Source: Hansfordia pulvinata (lineage: Eukaryota; Ascomycota; Sordariomycetes; Xylariales). Taken from it: DNA of 64,000 nucleotides. Under the pieces are notes generated by a model. That model was not told where the DNA came from, ran no database searches, and saw only the letters and a program-made list of their open reading frames with translations. The stretch is taken from contig BJKQ01000001.1 in assembly GCA_006538405.1 (NCBI GenBank), positions 4,464,001 to 4,528,000 on the forward strand, in the 5' to 3' direction. The translations under genes and the position numbers were made by a program. Positions 46,662-56,619 of the stretch are shown one piece after another (the stretch's first letter is position 1; every line of letters begins with the position of its first letter).

Positions 46662-48227
46662 ATGAGGATTCCTCAGCTGCTCGCTCCCCTGCTCTTCGCC
46701 TCGAGCTCCGTCACGGCCCGGGTCCCCGCACTGCACGACCAGAAGCCATTGGCCCCGGCCCCGGTACCGATCCCGGCCTCATCCGTGGTCGGGTCGCCCG
46801 CCACCTCCGCCCCCAGCTCCGACGCCGCTCCATCCTACCGCGACGCCCTCGTCGCCCTGCACAAGTCCCTCGTCGACATCCAGTCCATTACCTACGACGA
46901 GAATGAGGTCGCCCGCTTCCTCGTCTCCTATCTGCGCGACCACGGCTTCACCACCGATGTCCAGCGCGTGCCCGCCCCTACCGACGCACCCAACAGCCAC
47001 CGTCCGCGCTACAATGTCCTGGCATGGCCCGCGACCTCTTCTTCCGCCGCCGCCGCCGCCGCCGCTAACGGCCGTGTTCCCTTGAACCCGGTGCTGGTCT
47101 CCAGCCACATCGACACGGTGCCCCCTTACATTCCCTATTCGCGCTCGCCCGCCTCGGGCCCGCTGGACCGCGACACCCTCATCGCCGGCCGCGGTAGCGC
47201 CGACGCCAAGGCCAGCGTCGCCGCTCAGGTCGTCGCCGCCGCGGAGCTGCTGGGCTCGGGCGCCGTCGACCCGGAGGCCCTGATGCTGCTGTTCGTCGTG
47301 GGCGAGGAGCGCTCGGGCGACGGCATGAAGCACTTTTCCGAGTCCATCGCCTCCCCGTCCTCGTCACCCGCGTCGTCGTCGTCGGCCGCTGGCGACGGTA
47401 GAGGCAGCGGCAGCGGCATCCGCGCCGCCATCTTCGGCGAGCCGACCGAGGGCCGCCTGGCCTGCGGCCACAAGGGCATGCTGTCGTGCGTCGTGCGCGC
47501 GCGCGGGCGCGCGGGCCACAGCGGGTACCCCTGGCTCGGCAAGAGCGCGACCGAGGCCCTGGCGCGCGGCGTCGTCGCGGTCCTCGACGCCGACCTCGGC
47601 AGCAGCGAGCTGTTCGGCGCCACCACGGTCAACATCGGCCGGATCGAGGGCGGCGTCGCCGCCAACGTGATCCCCGAGCGCGCCGAGGCCCAGCTGGCGT
47701 GCCGCGTGGCCGTCGGGCCCGAGGAGGGCGGGAGCGACGTCGTAGAGGGCCGGCTGCGCGCCGCTTTGGCTGGGTCGGACCCCGACCCGGACGTGTTCGA
47801 CATCGACTGCAAGCCGGGCTACGGAGTGGTCAAGTGTGACTGCGATGTTGATGGTGAGATTTTCGGCCTCCCCCCCCCCCCCCCCCCTCCTTCCCGTTTC
47901 CTCTCCCTCGCCTCAGCACTGTTATTCAAGTTCTCCTACTCCCGGATACTCACTCAGGGCGATGCTAGTGGTCGTCCCCTAGTCGTTCACGCTCCGCGCG
48001 TCTCACGCAAGAGCCCCGCTGACCCTCTCGCAGGTTTCGAAACCATCACCACCAACTACGGCACCGACGTCCACAACCTCAAGGGCAACCACACGCGGTA
48101 CCTGTACGGCCCTGGTACCATCTTGGTTGCCCACGGGCCTGAAGAGGCCATCCGCCTCGGCGATCTCGAGGACGCTGTCGAGGGCTACAAGAAGCTGATC
48201 CTGCACGCGCTCGACAAGGTGAGGTAG
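46662..48227 (+). CDS. Secreted M20-family metallopeptidase (probable carboxypeptidase)
   Basis: Exons are 46662-47853 and 48034-48227, encoding 461 residues. A signal peptide (MRIPQLLAPLLFASSSVTA) and a Pro/Ala/Ser-rich propeptide-like segment come first. The M20 zinc sites follow: SSHIDTVPP (His and Asp), GRGSADAKAS (bridging Asp), VVGEERSGDG (catalytic Glu and metal Glu), GEPTEG, and TDVHNLKGN near the C-terminus (metal His). These match the fungal secreted carboxypeptidase/acetylornithine-deacetylase-like branch, which trims peptides or deacylates amino acids outside the cell or in the vacuole; the substrate cannot be read from sequence. The 180-nt intron (47854-48033) is a multiple of three and has no stop, so the frame reads through it, but it carries GTGAG, poly-C18 and CTCTCGCAG. 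Splicing puts conserved FETITTNYGTD directly after the Cys-rich segment. The gene converges on MRI1 with 261 bp between stops. Confidence 0.86.
   Translation: MRIPQLLAPLLFASSSVTARVPALHDQKPLAPAPVPIPASSVVGSPATSAPSSDAAPSYRDALVALHKSLVDIQSITYDENEVARFLVSYLRDHGFTTDVQRVPAPTDAPNSHRPRYNVLAWPATSSSAAAAAAANGRVPLNPVLVSSHIDTVPPYIPYSRSPASGPLDRDTLIAGRGSADAKASVAAQVVAAAELLGSGAVDPEALMLLFVVGEERSGDGMKHFSESIASPSSSPASSSSAAGDGRGSGSGIRAAIFGEPTEGRLACGHKGMLSCVVRARGRAGHSGYPWLGKSATEALARGVVAVLDADLGSSELFGATTVNIGRIEGGVAANVIPERAEAQLACRVAVGPEEGGSDVVEGRLRAALAGSDPDPDVFDIDCKPGYGVVKCDCDVDGEIFGLPPPPPPPSRFLSLASALLFKFSYSRILTQGDASGRPLVVHAPRVSRKSPADPLAGFETITTNYGTDVHNLKGNHTRYLYGPGTILVAHGPEEAIRLGDLEDAVEGYKKLILHALDKVR
47870..47887. repeat. 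Poly-C tract inside the M20 peptidase intron
   Basis: Eighteen C on the sense strand beginning 16 nt after the GTGAG donor of the 180-nt intron. Confidence 0.9.
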
Positions 48228-48488
48228 ACAGACGATTGGCAGGTGACTGGGAGAAGAGCGCCAGGACGGCGCAATATTAGATCTCCATCCGATATGGTAC
48301 TTCCCTCTTGCAAATAGGCGGGTTGTCCCTCCATAGCACATGAAATTTAATGGCCAAGGTCTACCTCGCACATTGTGTGGAGCAGCAGCGCCCGCTTGAC
48401 ACACCGCAACAGTACCATACGGCAGTACGCCAGCAAGTCTATTGATTTTACCCACGTGCATCTATACCTATGTGGAACCCAAGCAGAA

Positions 48489-49832
48489 CTATTTGCCCAC
48501 CACGGCAGCCCACCTCTCGGGCATGATGGCGCTGAAGTCGAAGCGGCCATCTGCTCCCTTGACGACGACCCCGCGCTCCGTGACGACGGCGTCGACGAGG
48601 TCGGCGGGCGTGACATCAAAGGCCGGGTTCCACACGCCAATGTCCTGGCAGGCGGTGGCGACGCGCTCGGTGCGCGACAGGTCGAGTGAGCCGTCCGGCC
48701 GGACGACGGCGCCCGAGACCTGGGTCAGCTCCTCGGCGCGGCGCTCCTCGATCTTGATGTCGGCGCCCGACTCGGTCTGCAGGTCGATGCTGGTGGTCGG
48801 GGCGGCGACGACAAAACGAAGGCCGTGGTGGCGCGCGAGGACCGCCAGCGCGTACGTGCCGACCTTGTTGGCCGTGTCGCCGTTGCGGACCACGCGGTCC
48901 GCGCCCACGACCACGGCGGCCAGGCCCGTCTCGGCGGCACGCGTGCGGAACAACGCGCCCGCCATCGAGTCGGTGATGAGTGTCGCGGGGATCTTCTCGT
49001 ACGCCAGCTCGAACGCCGTCAGCCGGCTGCCCTGGTTGTACGGCCGCGTCTCGGTGCAGAAGGCGTGGCGCAGCCCGCCGGCCGCGTACAGCGAGCGGAT
49101 GATCCCCAGCGCCGTGCCGTGGCCCGACGTGGCCAACGAGCCCGTGTTGCAGTGCGTCAGGAGGGAGATCTTGCCGTCATCGGTCGTCGCGGCGGCGGCG
49201 GCCGCCGCCGACGCAGAGCCGCCCGCAGGCGCGTTCTCCCGCAGCCAGCGCGCTCCGTGCTCGCCGATCAGCAGGTTCGTCTCCGTGTCCTTGCGGAAGA
49301 TGTCCTCGGCCGCGGCGAGGTAGGCTTCGACGATGCCAGCCGGGGTTGGCGGGTCGGCGGCGCGGACGACCGCCTTGAGGCTGGCAATGGCGTTGCCAAG
49401 ATCGACGGCCGTGGGGCGCGACTGCAGCAGGTAGTCCAGCCGCCCGTCGACGTAGGCTATCGTTTCCTCGGCGGTGGTGGCCTCTGTGGAAGCGGAAGGG
49501 CGGGGAGAAGGAGACACAGTTCAGCCTTCGATTCGCGTTGCCGTAGATCAGGGTGGGAACGTACTGCAGCTCCCATTGTGCAGCTCGACGCCGTGGGCGA
49601 GCGCGGCGACAATGGCAATGGCGGGGGCGCCTGTGCGGGTGGTCAGAGAAGGCGTGCCCAGTCGAAGTAGGGGTTCTCAGGCTGCCTCACCTCGGACCCT
49701 CATCGTCTTGATGCAGTCAAAGGCCTCCTCGCTGGTCGAGACGGCATCGTAGTGGTGCTCGTGGGGCAAACGCAGCTGGTCGAGGACGTCGAGCTTGCCG
49801 CGCGAGTAGCGGATCGCCTGGAGGCCTGACAT
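48489..49832 (-). CDS. MRI1: Methylthioribose-1-phosphate isomerase
   Basis: Minus-strand exons are 49832-49691, 49630-49565 and 49483-48489, encoding 400 residues with exact phase. The enzyme converts 5-methylthioribose-1-phosphate to methylthioribulose-1-phosphate in the methionine salvage pathway in the cytosol. The N-terminus (MSGLQAIRYSRGKLDVLDQL) and the intron-split AIVAALAHGVELHNG / KATTAEETIAYVDGRL segments are family-typical. Catalytic Cys lies in LLTHCNTGSLATSGHGTA and catalytic Asp in VVGADRVVRNGDTANKVG. The substrate-loop motif TETRPYNQGSRLTAFEL is intact. A short Ala-rich insert (GGSASAAAAAAATTDDG) precedes the Cys motif. The length is normal for the family. The gene is divergent from TRS130. 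Confidence 0.96.
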
Positions 49833-50406
49833 TGCTGTTGGAGATTCTAATGACTGGCAAGAACAGGAAATAGAGCGGCGATGATGGTCAGGAAGAGAGC
49901 ATGAGGAGGCCTAGCATGGCGCCGAGTCGGATCCCGCCCGCGATCGCCTTGTTATTACATCAATTGTGAGCTATTAGTCGCCATGATTCTGCCGCTGTGC
50001 CCCGCGATCCGATTGGGAGTAGCGTCGTTCCAGCTTTGCTCCGAGAGCAGCTGCTAACGATTGACCGCCTTGGCTTTGGCTAGAGCTAGACTGGACCCAG
50101 TCTAGCCCGATATGCCCCACGTCGATATGCTTGCCTCCGAGTTAACAGCAGTTGGAACACCTGGAAGCTGCGACACAGCTCCACCTCCGCTCACTGTGCG
50201 CCCCTGAATTGGGTACTGGTATCTGTGCTGACGCTCTCGTCGCCCAGACTCACCCAACCACTTGCTTGCACACGGACAGGACCACCCACAACCCGCGCAC
50301 CGACGACCTCACGATTGACGAACTGACACGACTCTGACGAACCCCACGAACGCACGACACTCCCATTCAACCATGAAGTCATGAGCCATTGACCCCGCTG
50401 TTCGCC
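49833..50406. promoter_or_regulatory. Shared divergent promoter region of MRI1 and TRS130
   Basis: 574 bp separate the two start codons, so both promoters must lie in this interval. I see no clear TATA box. Symmetric TAGAGCTAGACTGGACCCAG / CTAGCCC-like sequence occurs near 50082-50108. Confidence 0.5.
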
Positions 50407-53400
50407 ATGGAACAGCCTTTCTCCACCTCCAAAGTCACCGGTATGTCCCGCCCGCGCCGCCACAGACCCTCGCCTCCACGGCTGACGATTGCGCCCCTCC
50501 AGTCGAGTACTTCGACCCTCATGGCGTCTTCAAGCTGCTTGCGCCGGGCCTCGTGCCCCGACTGCCCCTTCGCAACTTGCACTGGCAGTCGCACGCCGGC
50601 CCCCTGCGCTCCATCGAGACACTCCATGTTGAGCTGGTCTCTTCCGCCGGCGACTCGGACACTCTGACCGCCGGCAGCCAGCCGCCCGCCACCAAGAAGC
50701 GCTCCGATAGCTCCGCCACCAACACGACCAACACCGGTGGCAGAGACAGTACTACTGCCGACGATGGCTTCCAGACCCAGTCTCTCGGCGGCTCATCCAC
50801 CCCTGCCGACACGCCTTCGAAAGCGGCGGCCACCGCCAACCGCGCCAGCAACAGCACTCCTATCACTCGTCGACACCAGATCCCCGGTTTGCGTCGCACT
50901 CCCTACCTCAAGGTCCTCCTCATTCGCTGCGACGACAACGACTCATACAAGTCCTCGGTACGCGGCGAGGTTCGTGACTGGATCAAGACGCAAACGCCCG
51001 CGACTTCCTCCAAAAAGTCCTCCTCGACCTCGTCCGACAATCACGATGCCTTCGACTGGCTAGTCATACACGTCGTCATCCCCAATACGGCCGCCGCCTC
51101 CCAGCCGCGCAAATCTGACTCGGCTCAGGGCCCCGATGGCAAACCCGCTTCCACCGCCTCGCGCTGGCGTCCTGGTTCCAGCTCTTTGCTCGAGAAGCTG
51201 CGCTCCGACTTCAATGCCTCCGGGAAGAACACTGTCGACCACATTGCCCAGATCCGCATTGGTGTCAACGATGTCCCATACGACCTGCTACCCCGCGTCG
51301 TCCCCGCTGTACCAACCGGCTACACCGAATCAGAACATGAGTCCGAGATGGCTTGGAACGAACTCATCACCAAGTTCCGCAGCCTGATCCTCTCCAGCTT
51401 TGATCAGCGCGTGACCCAATATGAAGATGATATCAAGGAGAAGGATGCGCAGCGCTCCTTGCCGGGCTGGAACTTTTGCACTTTCTTCATACTCAAAGAA
51501 GGTCTTGCCCGTGGCTTCGAAAGTGTTGGTCTGGTCGACGATGCCCTTGTGGGCTATGACGAGCTCAGTGTCGGCCTCGACACGATAGTCAAGGAACAAG
51601 CCGCTGGCCTTTCCGGCGCCACTACCAATGCTCTCCCCAGTTACACGGAGGAGTTGAAGAGAATTGCCATCAAGGCGAAGGCCTCCATAGACGGCGCACC
51701 AGACGACGAAGAAGAGGACGAGGTGGTCGACATGCAATCGCAACAGCAGGAGGCCACGGATCGAACTGACGCCTTCGACGATATCCCCATCAGCTCTACT
51801 AAAAAGCCGTATCGTGATCTCATCCTGGCGAACAATGTGTCGGTATTTGATTTCAGATGCTACATATTCGCCCGACAGATCGCACTTTTGCTGCGCTTGG
51901 GTAACGCTTGGTCCACGCGCGAGGAGCTTCTCGCCAAGCTGAAAGACCAGCAAGAATCTGCCCTCCGAGGGGTGGCGCCACTCGCCCCTCCTCCCAAGCC
52001 CAATGAGAGCGAAGACGAAGACCTCATCATGCTGTCGGAAATCTGCCGCAGAACGCTCGAGTTCATCCCGTCCGTTTCCCAGGTCATGCGCAAAGACGTC
52101 ATCTCGTCTTTGGTTGATATGGGCAACGCCAAAGGAGATTCCACTTCCCCGGCCCAGCTGGACCCGGCCGCAAGTGAGGTTGTAGACAACCTCGTGACAT
52201 CATTCGCCTTTTCTATTGCTCAGCAAGTACTGGCGCAGACATCTACCAAGTCCTTGCCGATACCACCCTCTACTCTGGCTTCTGATCAGCAAGAACCAAA
52301 ATCCACCATTCCAGAACCCAAAACCATGATGCATCCGGCCAGACACTCGTCCTTGAGTCTCAGGCAGAGTGCACCGGCCCGACGTGGCACCAGCCCGAAC
52401 GCTCTGCCTGGTGACTCCCGTCTACCAAGTGACCCGGCACCCTCAAGCTTTGCCAAGACTGGCCTTGAGGAGCTTGCTGCCAAGAGAGCGGAGCTCTATG
52501 TCTTGTCTCGAAACATTCTGAAAGGATGTGGACAGAAGCGGGGGTGGAGCGATGGCTGGGACAGTGTACCTGTTGTCGCCGAGTCCACTATGGTGGATAT
52601 GGTCGAAATCAGTCTCGACGACAACGACGAGAGCAAAACTTGTCCCGCCACAGCTATTACACCCGTAATTTCACTTTCCGGCATCACGAGCAGGCTTCTG
52701 AAGACGGCGCTGAACAACGACAATGACTTCTACAGACTCTATGAGACACTCACGGACAAGGCGCTGCGACATCAGACAGTCGCATGCCACGATCACTCGG
52801 TCCAGTCCAGCATGTCCGACATTGCGGTCCTGAAGTTCCACCTCCGGGATTATGAATCTGCCGCCTCCTACTTTTGGCGCACAACGCCGTACTTTGGCGA
52901 GAGCGGCTGGAGCTTGCTGGAGCTCTCCATGCTGGTCATGTACTCAAAGTGTCTAAAGGAACTTGAACGCAACGAGGAGTATGTCAAGGTTATGCTCAAG
53001 CTCCTGACCAAGGCGGCCACGGCCGAAAGAACAAAACATCAGCATCGTTCCTCATTGAAGATAGGCGCGCAGGCTCAGGTGCAGTATCCGGACAACGAGG
53101 CCATCAAAGGGCTTTTGGGAGATTTGCTAGAGCAAACTGGCAAGATCCCCAACGAAGTTCGCATGCCCTTGTCCGGGTTCATATCTACTGTTGAGATCGA
53201 TGGCACCCCGGCCTACCATGACGGCAAGGACAGCGCCTCAGTCAACTTGAGAATCACCAGTCTCCTCGTCGACAACCTACACATTGAGAAGGCCAAGATG
53301 CGTGTATCGTCAACCACTGCGGCCCAGCGCGAAATCTGGTTTGAACTGTCCGAGGCTACCACTATCACACCTGGCCAGAACCGCCTCACTCTGGACACCA

Positions 53401-55280
53401 ACGTAAGTTGCACCGACTGCATTTCGGGAATCCGCTGACAATCCCAGACTGTTATCCCCGGTTTCTTCGAGATTGACATGATCGACCTCGGCTCGAACAA
53501 TATGTGGCTTCACTACGAACGCCCACAAGGACAGGCTTCTGGCGGCGCTACCGAAGTGATCAAGAGTCCAGAGGTGGCCTTTTATCAGCGAGCCAAGACA
53601 CTTGACGTGCGGATGTCTGCATCCGACCACATCCAACTCGATCGCGACAACATGATCGACCTTGACATTGATTCGGGATGGAATGAGCTGACAAGCGTCG
53701 AGATTCGCGTGGTCCCGGTCACTGGAGGACTGCGCCTGCGGACGAGCGATGCGAAGTGTGTTGACGCTGTTATTGACTTTGCCAAGGCCCCCGAGAGTGG
53801 CATCTTGACCTTCCCTTCCATACCCCGTGACACGATCGTCAAGGTACGATTTCCCTATTCGGTCGAGATGGATCTCACCAGTGTTGCCATCCGAGTCGAA
53901 GTCACCTACACTACTGAGCACGGAACGTACAGTTTCGTGAAGAGGCCACACATTCCCGTCGCACTCGCTCTGGGGGTCAACGTGCAGGATGTCTTTAAAC
54001 ATCAAGCACTGTTCTCGCGGTTCACTGTCTCCACCGGAAGCCAGAGCCCGTTGCGTCTATTCAAGAGCGAACTTCTCTCGTCTGATGTGTTCGAATCCTC
54101 ATTCGGCGTACCACCTGCGGATCCGGTTGTCATCTTCCCGCGGCAGCCGGCCGGTCTGCTCTACAAGATAAGACGGAAACCTGGTGTCGACATTGAACCA
54201 GCAACGCAAAAGACCATGTATCTTCGTCTCCACTATAGTGTTCTGCACGAGGAGATTGAAGCCAAGCTGAGCGACTCGTTGACCAAGTCGTTGGAAGACA
54301 CATCTTTATGGATGTACAGCAGGCTCATCATCTCCACGATTACCTCTAGATTTCTCTTTGACTTGTCAGCTGTCGATCAAGAGCGTGCAGCACTGGTCGG
54401 ATTTGTGCCTACTTCCTCACTCGACGGCGTGCAGTGGGACCGGGTATTTGGAAGCACCACTCCCAATGCCTCATGCGAGATTGCCTCCTTCCTTGCCCAA
54501 TGGCAGACATCGAACCCCAGGCTCCATCTACCGACTGGCCACAGGCCTGCTGAGCAGCAGAAGACGATACTGATTCCAGTGGACATACCATCAATCACCA
54601 TTGTACACACTGCGGATATACGGCTTCAATCTCCATCCGATTCATCTCATCTCCCAGCATCTAATGAGAGCCTTTCGTCTATTGGCAATGGGAATCCGGA
54701 ATTCTATACGACAAGCCAGATGCTACCAGCCATTCTGCACCTGCGATGGACTCGCATTTGGGATACGGCGACATCACCCAGTCGTCAGGCGGATCTTGAG
54801 TTTAGCTACGAGGTGGCATCGTCACAAGACACATGGCTGCTTGGAGGACGACGAAGGGGGCACTTTGTTATCCCAGCGCCTACAACTCCCGCAGATGGGG
54901 GCGATACATCTGCGGTAGACGGGCTGTCAACTGCAGTGGGATCTAGCAGCACGCCACTAACAGAAGCTGAGATCCCTCTCCTTCTCATTCCCCAGCGCGA
55001 GGGCTGGCTGCCATACCCGAGTGTTGACATACGCGAAGTGGTCAACAACCCCCCCAATCAGGACATCGCTGGTGCCGGTCCTGCCGGTCTGGGCATCGCA
55101 GCCGACGGCTCAACAGGGTTGCATACATTCGAGACTGACTTTCGCAATACGGGCGAGTCGGTACGCATCGTGCCTGATCGACAGCAGGTCACACTGAGTC
55201 TTGATGCCAGCGGGCCTGGTGGTGGCCCCCTCGTGCTGGGCATCGAGCCAGGCGTGCGGGGCGTCACTGCCAGGGCATAG
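50407..55280 (+). CDS. TRS130: TRAPPII complex subunit Trs130/TRAPPC10
   Basis: Three exons, 50407-50440, 50503-53402 and 53448-55280, with introns of 62 and 45 nt, encode about 1588 residues. The N-terminus (MEQPFSTSKVTVEYFDPHGV, then ARLPLRNLHW-like PRLPLRNLHWQS and SIETLHVELV) is characteristic of Trs130. It is a TRAPPII-specific subunit that helps activate Ypt31/Rab11 at the late Golgi. A Ser/Thr-rich insert (about residues 70-130) is followed by alpha-solenoid-like sequence. The C-terminal part is beta-rich, as in the TRAPPC10 C-terminal domain (TVIPGFFEIDMIDL, GVTARA end). The first exon encodes only 11 complete codons, a common arrangement in fungal genes. No frame problem is visible over 4.7 kb of coding sequence. 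Confidence 0.9.
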
Positions 55281-55803
55281 GCTCAAGCAGCTTGGCAGGC
55301 CCTCTACCTGAGACGCGGTCTAAGGGCTTTGATGACGGTTGTAAGTGACTGTGTTGAACAATAAGCCAAAGTTGTCGAGGCAAGACAGAACAGACCACGG
55401 CATGTAGATAGTCAGCCAACAGCCAGCGAAAGCGATTTGAGTAAATGTCTACACCCGAACTGAATTACACGGCATGTGGTCACAATGGTCGCCCGCGGGA
55501 GGCGCATAAGGATAGCTACCTAACCATGCTCTGTTGTTTCGATTCGTCGTCATGGCTCAGGCCTATCCCGCCACGACAGGTGCCAGGTCAATTCGATGGG
55601 AGCCTGTAACAGGCAAACCCCAAAACGCAACGGGAAAGAAGAAAAAAAGACGAAGAAGAAAACGCCGGCAGCCCCTCGGTCTCGGTCTCAAAACTGTAGT
55701 CACAAAACCTACTGAAAGGCCTCTTTGAACCCGCTATCATTATGCTATCATTATGGGGTGGACTTCGCGGCTGTACTGAGGCGCGCCGACCGCCTCGTGC
55801 TCG
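55281..55803. other. Convergent intergenic region, TRS130 and YdeI-like gene
   Basis: Presumed 3' UTRs of two convergent genes. It includes an AAGAAAAAAAGACGAAGAAGA purine tract near 55637-55660. No gene seen. Confidence 0.6.
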
Positions 55804-56619
55804 TCAACGACGGGGCGCTCCGTCTAGATGATTTGTCTCCTTCTTTGACCGCGGCCATTCTGGCAGCAGCCTTCTTCCCTTGGTTCCACTGTCGACAGCA
55901 CTGCCTGCAAGCCGAGCCGACCCGGTGGCCACCCCTTGGGCCTCCCGAGACTTGGATTTGGGTTTGCCCGCTTCGTTTGCGTGCGGGACCTCGCCGCGGC
56001 CCAGCATGTCGACGTACGCGGCGATGCGGCGCTCACGGCCGGCTTGCGTCTTGAGGGCGCCGAGGCGGTAGCACACCATGAACCGGCTGGCGCGGGGCAG
56101 GGCGTCCCAGGCGGGGCCGGCGGCGGCGGCGTCGAGCGCGGCGACGAGGTCGGCGGGGGCCTCGGCGGTGGCGGAGCCGGCGTAGGCGCGGTCCCAGCGG
56201 CCGTCGGCGCGCGCGGCGTCGACGGCGGCGCGGCCGGCGGGCAGCATGCGGCCCTCGGCCTCGAGGCGGGCGACATTGGCGACGTTGCGGCGGGACCAGG
56301 CGCTGGTGCGCGGGGCGCGCGGGGTGAAGCGCTGCGCGTAGGCGGCGTCGGGGGAGGCGCCGGAGCCGTCGCCCGGCGAGACGCGGCGGCTCTGCCCGTC
56401 GATCCAGCCGTGGCACAGGGCCTCGTCGAGGGCCGCGGCGTACGTCAGGGCCGTGACCACCCGGGGCGCGTCGGCGTCGGCGCCGGCGCCTGCACGCGCG
56501 GCCGCCTTCTTGGCCAGCGTCAGCCAGACGCCGGGCGAGGTGGCGGCACTGCGGGCCAGCCATGAGGCCCAGGCCGGGGCGTCGGCGACGGTGAGGACGG
56601 GGAGGGAGGCGGCGGGCAT
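55804..56619 (-). CDS. YdeI/OmpD-associated-like protein
   Basis: An intronless frame of 271 residues. I start it at the ATG whose product begins MPAASLPVLTVADAPAWASW, because the upstream extension begins with GTG. Motifs typical of the YdeI/OmpD-associated ('bacteriocin-protection') family are present: SPGVWLTLAKK, TYAAALDEALCHGWIDGQSR and FTPRAPRTSAWSRRNVANVARL. A helical Ala-rich central part and AAYVDMLGRGE come next, then a Lys/Ser-rich tail not typical of the bacterial proteins. The family is common in bacteria and scattered in fungi; its biochemical role is not established. The gene is extremely GC-rich and lacks introns, unlike most neighbours, which fits either old horizontal transfer or simple intron loss. 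It sits between TRS130 and a gene-free stretch. Confidence 0.8.
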   Translation of the reverse strand: MPAASLPVLTVADAPAWASWLARSAATSPGVWLTLAKKAAARAGAGADADAPRVVTALTYAAALDEALCHGWIDGQSRRVSPGDGSGASPDAAYAQRFTPRAPRTSAWSRRNVANVARLEAEGRMLPAGRAAVDAARADGRWDRAYAGSATAEAPADLVAALDAAAAGPAWDALPRASRFMVCYRLGALKTQAGRERRIAAYVDMLGRGEVPHANEAGKPKSKSREAQGVATGSARLAGSAVDSGTKGRRLLPEWPRSKKETNHLDGAPRR

